From positions 1 through 8,242 of the forward strand of contig JAUSEJ010000552.1 in assembly GCA_030650265.1 (NCBI GenBank): a stretch of 8,242 nucleotides of DNA. Reading direction: 5' to 3'. Shown here piece by piece: positions 1 to 5,543 of this stretch. The stretch comes from Dehalococcoidia bacterium (lineage in GTDB: Bacteria > Chloroflexota > Dehalococcoidia > JACPQF01). Under the pieces are notes generated by a model. That model made no database searches and was not told where the DNA came from. It saw nothing but the letters and a program-made list of their open reading frames with translations. Position numbers and translations under genes: made by a program. The number at the start of each line of letters is the position of its first letter. Positions within the stretch are counted from its first letter, which is position 1.

Positions 1-792
1 CTCGAGGCAGCGGGTGTAGAGGTAGGATTTGGCGCCCAGCCCCGGCTGCTTTCGCAGAAGTTGAGTCTCGCCTCGTTGGATGAAGTAAACCGTCAAGCTG
101 CTATCAGCGAAGTCAAGGCCTGCGTTGATGAGGCCTACTTCTATAATGCGCGATTGCTGGCTACTTTGGACGGACCGCAGTCGGATCCCGGGCCGGCGGG
201 TCGGGAACGGGCCACCGAATTGCTGGCTGATTCGCTAAAGCAGATCTGTCGTTATGCTGGGGAGCAGGCCAGGGACTACGTGATGGCGATTTCACTGGAG
301 ACCTTTGACCGGTCGATCGACAAAAGGAGTCTCATTGGACCCACCGTCGAAGCGGTTCACCTGGCCCAAATGGTGCGAGATGCCTGCCCCAATTTTGGTT
401 TGACTATTGACCTTAGCCACCTGCCGCTGCTTGGCGAGACTGCCGCAGAGGCCTTGCATATGGCCAAGGATTACCTGATTCACGCTCACGTCGGAAACGC
501 CGTTCTCAAGCATCCAGATCACCCCGCCTTTGGGGATCTTCATCCCCGTTTCGGCCTTGCTGAGGGCGAGAACGGTGTCGCCGAACTTGCCGATTTCGTA
601 GATGTTCTGTTCGAGATCGGCTACTTTCATAAGAATCTACCTACCATGAAGCCTATCGTCACCTTCGAGGTCAAGCCACAATTGCCGGGCGAGAGTCCGG
701 AGTTGATTATCAGTCATACCAAACGAACATGGTACGAGGCCTGGGCCAGTCTGTCCTCTAGCAGGAGAGACCGCTCGCGGGAGGCCACATGA
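1..792 (+). CDS. Sugar phosphate isomerase/epimerase, TIM-barrel (5' partial)
   Basis: The reading frame is open from the first base, so the gene starts before the window; the TTG at 61 is only an internal codon. The 263 visible residues match the xylose-isomerase-like/AP-endonuclease-2 TIM-barrel family, enzymes that isomerise or epimerise sugars or sugar phosphates using a divalent metal in the cytoplasm. Counting from the first codon, the expected metal ligands are in place: Glu100 (SLETFD), Asp137 (TIDLSH), His161/His163 (HAHVGN) and Glu223 (TFEVKP). A G-D-x-H-P-R-F segment follows the histidine pair. The C-terminus has a KRTWYEAW helix and then a basic tail (SSSRRDRSREAT). The stop overlaps the next gene's start (ATGA, 789-792), so translation is probably coupled with the dehydrogenase. 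Family and fold are secure from the motifs; the substrate cannot be read from the sequence. Confidence 0.86.
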   Translation, partial: LEAAGVEVGFGAQPRLLSQKLSLASLDEVNRQAAISEVKACVDEAYFYNARLLATLDGPQSDPGPAGRERATELLADSLKQICRYAGEQARDYVMAISLETFDRSIDKRSLIGPTVEAVHLAQMVRDACPNFGLTIDLSHLPLLGETAAEALHMAKDYLIHAHVGNAVLKHPDHPAFGDLHPRFGLAEGENGVAELADFVDVLFEIGYFHKNLPTMKPIVTFEVKPQLPGESPELIISHTKRTWYEAWASLSSSRRDRSREAT

Positions 793-1769
793 AACCTAAA
801 GTTTTCGTGACACGTCTAATTTCCGGTGAGGCCCTAACTTTGATCGAGAAGGCTGCGGAGATGCGGGTCTGGGAGGGAGAACTCCCACCCGGGCGCGACG
901 TTCTCCTCAGCTTAGTGAGGGAAATCGACGGTCTCCTTAGCTTGCTTACCGAGAAGGTGGACGCAGGTCTGATGGACGCTGCCCCCCGGCTCAAGGTTAT
1001 TAGCAGTATGGCCGTCGGTTACGACAATATCGATGTGGCCGAGGCCACGCAGCGGGGGATTCTGGTCGGCAACACGCCCGGAGTGCTGACCGAGACCACA
1101 GCCGATCTGGCCTTCGCTCTCCTACTTTCGGCTGCCAGACGAACAGTCGAAGGCGACCGTTGGACGAGAGAGGGCAAGTGGAAGACGTGGGGGCCGATGG
1201 TCCTGCTTGGCTATGATGTCCACCATGCGACGCTTGGAATCGTCGGACTAGGGCGGATCGGCGCCGAGATGGCGAAGCGGGCCAGGGGATTCGACATGCG
1301 GGTTATCTATCATAGCCGCACGCGCCGGCCAGAAGAGGAACTGCGCCTGGGCCTGGAGTGGCGGCCCGACCTGCACAGCCTTCTGGCGGACTCGGATTTC
1401 GTCAGCCTTCACGCTCCCTACGGCGCCCGGACCCATCATATGATCGGCCAGAGCGAGTTTGCCCGGATGAAGGCAAGCGCCATCTTCGTGAATACCTCCC
1501 GTGGCTCTTTAGTTGACCAGAAAGCTCTCTACGAAGCTCTCCGCCAGGGCAGGATTGCCGGCGCCGGACTGGACGTTACGGAGGTTGAGCCGCTGCCGCT
1601 GGACGATCCGTTGTTGACCCTGGATAACGTGGTCATAACGCCTCACATCGGGAGCGCCAGCCACGCCACCCGCACCAGGATGGCGATTATGGCAGCGGAG
1701 AACCTGATCGCCGGACTTCAAGGCAAGCGCCCTCCCAACTGCGTCAATCCGGAAGCCCTGAAGGAGTAG
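789..1769 (+). CDS. D-2-hydroxyacid dehydrogenase (glyoxylate/hydroxypyruvate reductase type)
   Basis: Complete 326-residue enzyme, the usual length for the D-isomer-specific 2-hydroxyacid dehydrogenase family, which reversibly reduces 2-oxoacids such as glyoxylate or hydroxypyruvate with NAD(P)H. The Rossmann motif is G153-L-G-R-I-G158. The catalytic triad is Arg238 (NTSRG), Glu267 (EVEP) and His286 (TPHIGSAS). After the second strand of the nucleotide fold the sequence is YHSRTRR (174-180); with basic rather than acidic residues there, NADPH use is likely, as in GyaR-type glyoxylate reductases (inference). The substrate loop SSMAVGYDNID (72-82) is typical. The ATG start at 789 is preceded by a GGGAGG at 779-784 and overlaps the stop of the isomerase gene, which argues for one operon. 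Glyoxylate reductase is the best guess; another short 2-oxoacid is possible. Confidence 0.92.
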   Translation: MKPKVFVTRLISGEALTLIEKAAEMRVWEGELPPGRDVLLSLVREIDGLLSLLTEKVDAGLMDAAPRLKVISSMAVGYDNIDVAEATQRGILVGNTPGVLTETTADLAFALLLSAARRTVEGDRWTREGKWKTWGPMVLLGYDVHHATLGIVGLGRIGAEMAKRARGFDMRVIYHSRTRRPEEELRLGLEWRPDLHSLLADSDFVSLHAPYGARTHHMIGQSEFARMKASAIFVNTSRGSLVDQKALYEALRQGRIAGAGLDVTEVEPLPLDDPLLTLDNVVITPHIGSASHATRTRMAIMAAENLIAGLQGKRPPNCVNPEALKE

Positions 1770-1787
1770 TCCCATTGGGCAACTCAC

Positions 1788-1801
1788 CTCGCTACCGCGA
1801 G
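1788..1801 (+). other. Small hairpin in the gap before the ferredoxin gene
   Basis: CTCGC and GCGAG form a perfect 5-bp stem around a TACC loop in the 43-bp gap between the dehydrogenase stop and the ferredoxin start. It has no following T-run, so it is not an intrinsic terminator. It could be an mRNA processing or stability element, or chance. Confidence 0.3.
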
Positions 1802-1812
1802 CGACGGCTAGG

Positions 1813-2580
1813 ATGATCGTGAAGGATCCCCCGCGTGGCGCTCAAGTGGATAATGTTCGGCGTTTACTCCGGCCTCTGGTGCTGCGCCTCTACGCCTGGA
1901 AGCAGGATTGGCTGGTATTCCTCGTTCCCGCCATGGCGAGGTATCACCGGTTGCCATTGGTCGGCCGGTTTCTGAGACGATTGGCGACCATCTACGCCCG
2001 GACCACGTACCACACGGGAAGGGTGGCGCCCTACGAGGAAGTGCGCGCGCTTATCATGCAGGGGGAGGGCTATGCCGCCGCCGTCTGCGCCTGTCGAAAA
2101 GTCTGGAAGCACTGTGACGTGACGGCGATGCCGCCCACCTGTCTCTATGTGGGCCTGGCCGCCGAGACCTGGGTGAAGTTCAAGAAGCCCGATGCCAAAG
2201 AGATCGATCGCACAGAGGCACTCCGTCTTCTCGATCGCTGTCGCGATATGCATCTTGTGCACACTATCTGGACCTGCACCACCGCCGACACCTATGCTAT
2301 CTGTAGTTGCTGTCCTGTGGACTGCGCCGGCATGCAGCTAAGGAGGGCGGGTATCCCCGAGGGTAGCCAACCCTCTTCCTATCTGAGCCAGACCGACCCG
2401 GATCTCTGCGACGCCTGCGGCGACTGTGTGGACTTCTGCCACACCTACCCCTTCGGCGCCAGAAACCTGGTTGGCGGTCTTGTCGAGGTCGACGAGAGCC
2501 GCTGCGTCGGCTGTGGCGTCTGCCGGGACGTGTGCACGCGCGGGGCAATCGACTTGCGTCCGTGCCGGTATGCCGTATAG
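1813..2580 (+). CDS. Cysteine-rich 4Fe-4S dicluster ferredoxin-like protein
   Basis: A 255-residue protein, much longer than a simple ferredoxin. The C-terminus carries two [4Fe-4S] motifs: Cys199-x2-Cys202-x2-Cys205-x3-Cys209 and Cys231-x2-Cys234-x2-Cys237-x3-Cys241. The proline that usually follows the fourth cysteine is absent in both (His210, Thr242). Upstream are two more cysteine groups: Cys92/94/101/110 (CACR...HC...C) and Cys164/166/167/171 (CSCCPVDC), enough to bind a further cluster or metal. Residues 20-60 are rich in Leu, Arg and aromatics and may be an amphipathic membrane-associating segment; no signal peptide is seen. The likely role is cytoplasmic electron transfer, perhaps serving the dehydrogenase encoded 43 bp upstream (inference). 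The ATG at 1813 has only a weak TAGG before it; a GTG at 1819, five bases after TAGGA, is an alternative. The exact partner is unknown. Confidence 0.85.
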   Translation: MIVKDPPRGAQVDNVRRLLRPLVLRLYAWKQDWLVFLVPAMARYHRLPLVGRFLRRLATIYARTTYHTGRVAPYEEVRALIMQGEGYAAAVCACRKVWKHCDVTAMPPTCLYVGLAAETWVKFKKPDAKEIDRTEALRLLDRCRDMHLVHTIWTCTTADTYAICSCCPVDCAGMQLRRAGIPEGSQPSSYLSQTDPDLCDACGDCVDFCHTYPFGARNLVGGLVEVDESRCVGCGVCRDVCTRGAIDLRPCRYAV

Positions 2581-2920
2581 GGTGGCCCAACGACCGCCCA
2601 CCGCTATTATGGAGCGTTCGGTAATGGCCGTGTGGGGTCATAACCACTTGTTGCTGTCATAAGTCAAATCATGTCGCCATTCGAGCTTAGAGGCGGACGA
2701 TTATGTGCGACCAAGTGGCATGGTTATCTTAGCAACAGTGTGGTTACCTAAGAGATTGCGCAATGTTGGCCATGGCATCGGTCAGGCCAAGCTGTCTAGG
2801 CTAATAGTCTCTCGTCTGCCACAGTCTTTCTGTTAGGCTTCACGCTCAACATGAGTTAGACGTATGCCTAGAAAGTGAAGGTAGTGCAAGGAATTACTGG
2901 ACGAGAATAACCGCCCGTGT
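2581..2920. other. Gene-free interval between ferredoxin and toxin genes
   Basis: I see no convincing gene on either strand across these 340 bases: stops are frequent, and the frames that stay open at the left end are shadows of the ferredoxin gene. GC content is visibly lower than in the flanking genes (28 of 60 bases in 2641-2700). The stretch holds a 6-bp inverted repeat TCTTAG/CTAAGA (2727-2732, 2748-2753), a repeated TGGTTA (2721-2726, 2741-2746), a repeated GTCATAA (2637-2643, 2656-2662) and the composite hairpin at 2826-2875. No intrinsic terminator with a T-run was found for either flanking transcript. Confidence 0.6.
2826..2875. repeat. Composite imperfect inverted repeat
   Basis: Nested complementary blocks fold this 50-base stretch: CTTTC (2826-2830) with GAAAG (2871-2875), TAGGC (2834-2838) with GCCTA (2866-2870), ACG (2842-2844) with CGT (2861-2863), and CTCA (2845-2848) with TGAG (2852-2855) around a 3-base loop. 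That is 17 possible base pairs with small bulges. It lies 45 bp beyond the end of the Doc toxin gene. It may act as a transcript 3' end or be a remnant of a mobile element; there is no T-run to make it a standard terminator. Confidence 0.35.
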
Positions 2921-3292
2921 TCAGAAATCTAGATGGTTCCTCAGCCATTGGTCAACCGCTTCGATGCTAGATAGGCCGCTCGCTACCGCCATCATCAAAT
3001 CAAACTGCTCATCGGCGCGCGCTATCAGGTCGAGGCCATTGATGGCGAGAAACGTCATTGTGACCAGGTGGGCGAGGCGCTTGTTCCCGTCGAGGAAGGG
3101 ATGGTTACTCGCCAATCCCCACAGCAAAGTAGCAGCTTGCCCGACAAGATCTGCTTCGTCGTAAAGGGCAGCATGCAACGGGCGGGCCAAAGCTGATTCG
3201 AGGAGACCCCAATCGCGGACGAACGTGGTGGGATCTGAGTTATCCAAAGCCATCAGCTCAGAATATAGTACGAATACCTCGTCCACGGTCAA
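2921..3292 (-). CDS. doc: Doc family toxin (Fic fold, type II toxin-antitoxin)
   Basis: A 123-residue protein, the normal size for death-on-curing (Doc) toxins. The active-site loop H64-P-F-L-D-G-N-K-R72 matches the Doc form of the Fic motif, with Asp68, Asn70, Lys71 and Arg72 present. The conserved GLLESALARP block (29-38) is also there. Characterised Doc proteins phosphorylate EF-Tu and stop translation; this one looks catalytically complete. It follows the AbrB-like antitoxin by 13 bp in the same orientation, the usual antitoxin-first order. The start is unusual: the first usable codon is TTG at 3292 (GTG at 3286 is the alternative) with no clear ribosome binding site, suggesting translational coupling to the antitoxin. 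The two codons before it would add I-Y, giving the I-Y-L-T seen at many Doc N-termini, so a lost ATG is possible. Confidence 0.88.
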   Translation of the reverse strand: MTVDEVFVLYSELMALDNSDPTTFVRDWGLLESALARPLHAALYDEADLVGQAATLLWGLASNHPFLDGNKRLAHLVTMTFLAINGLDLIARADEQFDLMMAVASGLSSIEAVDQWLRNHLDF

Positions 3293-3305
3293 ATAGATGA
3301 GCGTG

Positions 3306-3563
3306 CTAATCTGATTCGTCCCCAGCCCGAGCTAAGCGCTGATAGAGTTGGCGGTTTCTCGCCATCACCTGTCGTCCTGCCGAGATTACTTCGGGCCGCA
3401 TGCGTGTCGAAACTGAAATGGCCTCGATGCGAATGTCCCCCGTCTCGGCGACTACCTCGACGTTGACGTATGCTCCCACTGCCAGGTGTGCTATGCGCGC
3501 CTCCTTGGCGGGGATCGTGACTGCCAGACTGTTGCCGTCCCGGCGAACCTTGACCAGTGCCAT
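3306..3563 (-). CDS. AbrB/MazE/SpoVT-type antitoxin
   Basis: An 85-residue protein. Residues 1-48 form a typical SpoVT/AbrB swapped-hairpin DNA-binding domain: VKVRRDGNSLAVTIPA, followed by the LAVGAYVNVEV strand region and DIRIEAI. Residues 50-85 are a charged helical tail (RQVMARNRQLYQRLARAGDESD) that would be expected to bind and neutralise the toxin. I chose the ATG at 3563 because an AGGGGG ribosome binding site (3569-3574) sits five bases before it and because the AbrB domain begins right there; the frame stays open upstream to 3686 but that part has no family resemblance and would cross the promoter. The gene is first in an operon with Doc and probably represses its own promoter. Classical Doc pairs with Phd, so the AbrB-type partner is a mixed pairing. 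Confidence 0.86.
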   Translation of the reverse strand: MALVKVRRDGNSLAVTIPAKEARIAHLAVGAYVNVEVVAETGDIRIEAISVSTRMRPEVISAGRQVMARNRQLYQRLARAGDESD

Positions 3564-3599
3564 AATAGCCCCCTTTTGTTGGGAACTGCGCCCACGGAT

Positions 3600-3628
3600 A
3601 GTATACGATTTCATTACATCGAGGGCAA
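3600..3628 (-). promoter_or_regulatory. Putative promoter of the antitoxin-toxin operon
   Basis: On the minus strand, TTGCCC (3628-3623) and TATACT (3605-3600) are separated by exactly 17 bp, a good sigma-70-type spacing with a strong -10. Transcription would start near 3593, leaving a leader of about 30 bases before the antitoxin ATG at 3563. Confidence 0.5.
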
Positions 3629-3638
3629 GATGATTGCC
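3624..3638. promoter_or_regulatory. Inverted repeat, candidate autoregulatory operator
   Basis: GGCAA (3624-3628) and TTGCC (3634-3638) form a perfect 5-bp inverted repeat around GATGA, and the left arm lies on the -35 of the antitoxin promoter. AbrB/MazE antitoxins usually repress their own operons by binding palindromes in this position, so it is a plausible operator; no binding evidence is visible beyond placement. Confidence 0.35.
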
Positions 3639-3679
3639 GATGGCGAATGAGATGTGATTGGCATAAGCATTTGTCTGTC

Positions 3680-3708
3680 TTTTCAAGGCGAGGCTTTTCT
3701 GCTATACT
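3680..3708 (+). promoter_or_regulatory. Putative purA promoter with extended -10
   Basis: TATACT (3703-3708) is directly preceded by TGC, making an extended -10 element, and TTTTCA (3680-3685) lies 17 bp upstream as a weak -35. Transcription would begin around 3715, giving a leader of roughly 75 bases before purA. It points away from the antitoxin promoter at 3600-3628. Confidence 0.5.
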
Positions 3709-3718
3709 TCCGCGGGTG

Positions 3719-3740
3719 TGCAGGTCGATGGATGCCTGCA
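3719..3740 (+). promoter_or_regulatory. purA leader hairpin 1
   Basis: TGCAGG (3719-3724) and CCTGCA (3735-3740) form a perfect 6-bp stem with a 10-base loop near the predicted 5' end of the purA transcript. With the second hairpin it fills most of the leader; neither is followed by a T-run. Confidence 0.4.
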
Positions 3741-3748
3741 ACTCCACG

Positions 3749-3768
3749 AGTTCTTCAGATGAAGAACT
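3749..3768 (+). promoter_or_regulatory. purA leader hairpin 2
   Basis: AGTTCTTC (3749-3756) and GAAGAACT (3761-3768) pair perfectly over 8 bp with a 4-base AGAT loop. The stem ends 7 bases before the purA ribosome binding site GGAGGAGG (3776-3783), which itself is 5 bases from the ATG. It could influence mRNA stability or ribosome access, or be a protein binding site. It is not a terminator. Confidence 0.5.
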
Positions 3769-3788
3769 GGAAACTGGAGGAGGCGTAG

Positions 3789-5072
3789 ATGCCGGTAGTC
3801 GCAGTTATTGGCGCCCAGTGGGGCGATGAGGGTAAGGGAAAGATCGTCGATTTGCTTGCGGCAAAAGCGGATATGACGGTCAGGTTTTCCGGGGGCAACA
3901 ACGCTGGCCATACCATAAACAACGAGATGGGTGAGTTCAAGCTGCATCTCGTTCCTTCAGGCATATTCCACACCAATTCGGTCTGCATCATCGGAAATGG
4001 CGTGGCGATCAACCCGGAAGTCCTGCTCGACGAGATGGACTCTATCAAGTACAGGGGGGTTGACATCTCGCACCTGTATATCAGCGATCGGGCTCATCTC
4101 ATCATGCCGTACCACCTGCAACTCGATGCCCTCGAGGAGGAGGCACGCGGCCAGAGCGCCATCGGCACCACTAAAATGGGGATCGGTCCAGCTTTCGCCG
4201 ACAAGGTCGGGCGGCTGGGCATTCGTATGGGAGATCTGCTGGACAAGTCCCAACTGTGGGAGAGGCTCCAGTTTGCTGTGGCGCAGAAGAATCGTCTATT
4301 GACTAAAGTGTATGAGGCTCCGCCCGTCTCCGACGAGCAGTTGTTTCAGACCTGCCTCCAATACGGCGAGCGCCTGCGCCATCACATCACCGAGACCAGT
4401 ATTATGGTTCATGAGGCCATCGAGCAAGGGAAAGCGGTTTTGATGGAGGGTGCCCAGGGTACGCTCCTCGACCTCGATTTCGGTACCTATCCTTACGTCA
4501 CTTCGTCGTCGCCGACGGCGGGCAGCGTCTGTCTTGGTGTTGGCGTTGGTCCGACGATGATCGACCAGGTCATTGGCGTCTTCAAGGCTTATTCCACCCG
4601 TATCGGGGGTGGCCCGATGCCAACGGAACTTGCCGACGATATGGGGCTGTATCTCAGGGAGAGAGGCCAGGAGTATGGCACGACAACCGGCAGAGCCCGC
4701 CGCTGTGGCTGGTTTGATGCCGTGGTGGGTAAGTTCAGCACGCGTCTAAACGGCTTTACCAGCGCCGCCATCACCCGCCTGGACATCCTTGACGATTTAC
4801 CCGAGATCAAGGTCTGCGTGGGCTATCGGAACGAAGGTTCGATCTACGATTATCCGCCCAGCAACATCTCCCTCCTGGCCAAATGCGAGCCTATTTACGA
4901 GGAGATGTCTGGTTGGCAAGCGCCTACGAGCGACATACGGCGGCTGCAGGACTTACCCAAGAACGCCAGAGCCTACGTCGAAAGGCTCAGCGAGCTTGTC
5001 GGTTGTCCGGTCAGCATTGTCTCGGTGGGCGCGGATCGCCAGCAGACGATCATGGTAAAGGAAGCGTTCTAG
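3789..5072 (+). CDS. purA: Adenylosuccinate synthetase
   Basis: Complete 427-residue enzyme of normal length. It joins IMP and aspartate using GTP to form adenylosuccinate, the first committed step from IMP to AMP, in the cytoplasm. The P-loop-like signature QWGDEGKGK spans 10-18, with catalytic Asp13 and His41 (GGNNAGHT, 35-42). Other family blocks are GTTKMGIGPAFADKVGR (126-142), GAQGTLLDLDFGTYP (221-235), the GTTTGRARRCGWFD loop (297-310) and TRLD (329-332) for the guanine pocket. Departures from the common form are Phe136 where the signature usually has Tyr, Lys129-Met130 in the GTT loop, and Arg330 for the usual Lys. The ATG has a strong GGAGGAGG ribosome binding site at 3776-3783. The gene has its own promoter and leader, and its stop overlaps the stop of the convergent thioesterase gene. 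Confidence 0.98.
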   Translation: MPVVAVIGAQWGDEGKGKIVDLLAAKADMTVRFSGGNNAGHTINNEMGEFKLHLVPSGIFHTNSVCIIGNGVAINPEVLLDEMDSIKYRGVDISHLYISDRAHLIMPYHLQLDALEEEARGQSAIGTTKMGIGPAFADKVGRLGIRMGDLLDKSQLWERLQFAVAQKNRLLTKVYEAPPVSDEQLFQTCLQYGERLRHHITETSIMVHEAIEQGKAVLMEGAQGTLLDLDFGTYPYVTSSSPTAGSVCLGVGVGPTMIDQVIGVFKAYSTRIGGGPMPTELADDMGLYLRERGQEYGTTTGRARRCGWFDAVVGKFSTRLNGFTSAAITRLDILDDLPEIKVCVGYRNEGSIYDYPPSNISLLAKCEPIYEEMSGWQAPTSDIRRLQDLPKNARAYVERLSELVGCPVSIVSVGADRQQTIMVKEAF

Positions 5073-5482
5073 CCGATCATCATAGTGGCCATGCCCTTGG
5101 CCACTAGTTTACCGTCATCTTGCCAGACTTCCAGGTCGACCACGGCGATCCGTTTGCCTTTTTGCACGATGCGACCCTCGGCGGTCAACGTGCCCTTGCT
5201 CACCGGTCGCAGGTAGTTGATCTTTAGCTCTACTGTATTGGTGACCAGGCCAGGTTCGAGGAGAGAGTACACGGTGAAGGCGGCGGCTCCGTCGGCTATC
5301 GAGGCAATGACGCCTCCATGAACGATCCCGCGACCGTGGTGGAGTTTGGTCTCGACAGGTATTGTCAGACGAGCCCGACCCTCGCCGATCTCGGCGACTG
5401 ACATGCCGAGGAGTTGATAATAAGGAGATCTATTGGACCTGGCAAGTAGGCTATCCCAATGTTTCTGTCGATCTTCAGTCAT
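5069..5482 (-). CDS. PaaI-type hotdog-fold thioesterase
   Basis: A 137-residue single hotdog domain, typical of the PaaI/YdiI group that hydrolyses acyl- or aryl-CoA thioesters in the cytoplasm. The signature GRGIVHGGVIASIAD lies at 50-64; His55-Gly56-Gly57 is the core, and Asp64 occupies the position of the catalytic acid in PaaI-like enzymes. The position where many relatives have Asn appears to be His49. Residues 81-94 (TNTVELKINYLRPV) form the usual central strand. The ATG at 5482 is chosen because GGGAGG (5487-5492) precedes it; the next in-frame ATG upstream (5500) falls inside the predicted -10 promoter element. The frame remains open far upstream, but that is a shadow of the divergent MFS gene. 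The specific CoA substrate is unknown. Confidence 0.88.
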   Translation of the reverse strand: MTEDRQKHWDSLLARSNRSPYYQLLGMSVAEIGEGRARLTIPVETKLHHGRGIVHGGVIASIADGAAAFTVYSLLEPGLVTNTVELKINYLRPVSKGTLTAEGRIVQKGKRIAVVDLEVWQDDGKLVAKGMATMMIG

Positions 5483-5498
5483 CCTGCCTCCCGCTGGC

Positions 5499-5527
5499 AT
5501 TAGACCACAAGGACTAGTGATTGTCAA
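5499..5527 (-). promoter_or_regulatory. Strong putative promoter of the thioesterase gene
   Basis: On the minus strand a perfect TTGACA (5527-5522) is followed after 17 bp by TCTAAT (5504-5499), a 5-of-6 match to the -10 consensus, with TGG just before it as an extended -10. Transcription would start near 5492, right at the ribosome binding site, giving a leader of only about 10 bases. Confidence 0.62.
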
Positions 5528-5543
5528 CTGAGAGGGGCGTTCC

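Noticed and set aside
61..792. TTG at 61 as the true start of the isomerase
   Set aside because: The frame is open to base 1 and the residues before 61 (GVEVGFGAQPRLLSQKLSL) fit the family, so the gene is cut by the window edge.
2581..2602. GGTGG...CCACC inverted repeat just after the ferredoxin stop, as a terminator
   Set aside because: The stem is only 5 bp with a 12-base loop and is followed by a mixed sequence, not a T-run.
2297..2662. Several open frames opposite or offset to the end of the ferredoxin gene
   Set aside because: They are arginine- and serine-rich shadows of the cysteine-rich gene, with no recognisable domain or ribosome binding site.
2746..2838. A complete integron attC site
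   Set aside because: A GCCTAAC box on the minus strand has only CTTAGGT at a suitable distance, which lacks the invariant GTT, and no convincing inner boxes or palindrome are present between them.
3564..3686. Longer antitoxin starting at 3686
   Set aside because: The extra 41 residues have no AbrB resemblance, cross the predicted promoter, and the ATG at 3563 has a clear AGGGGG ribosome binding site.
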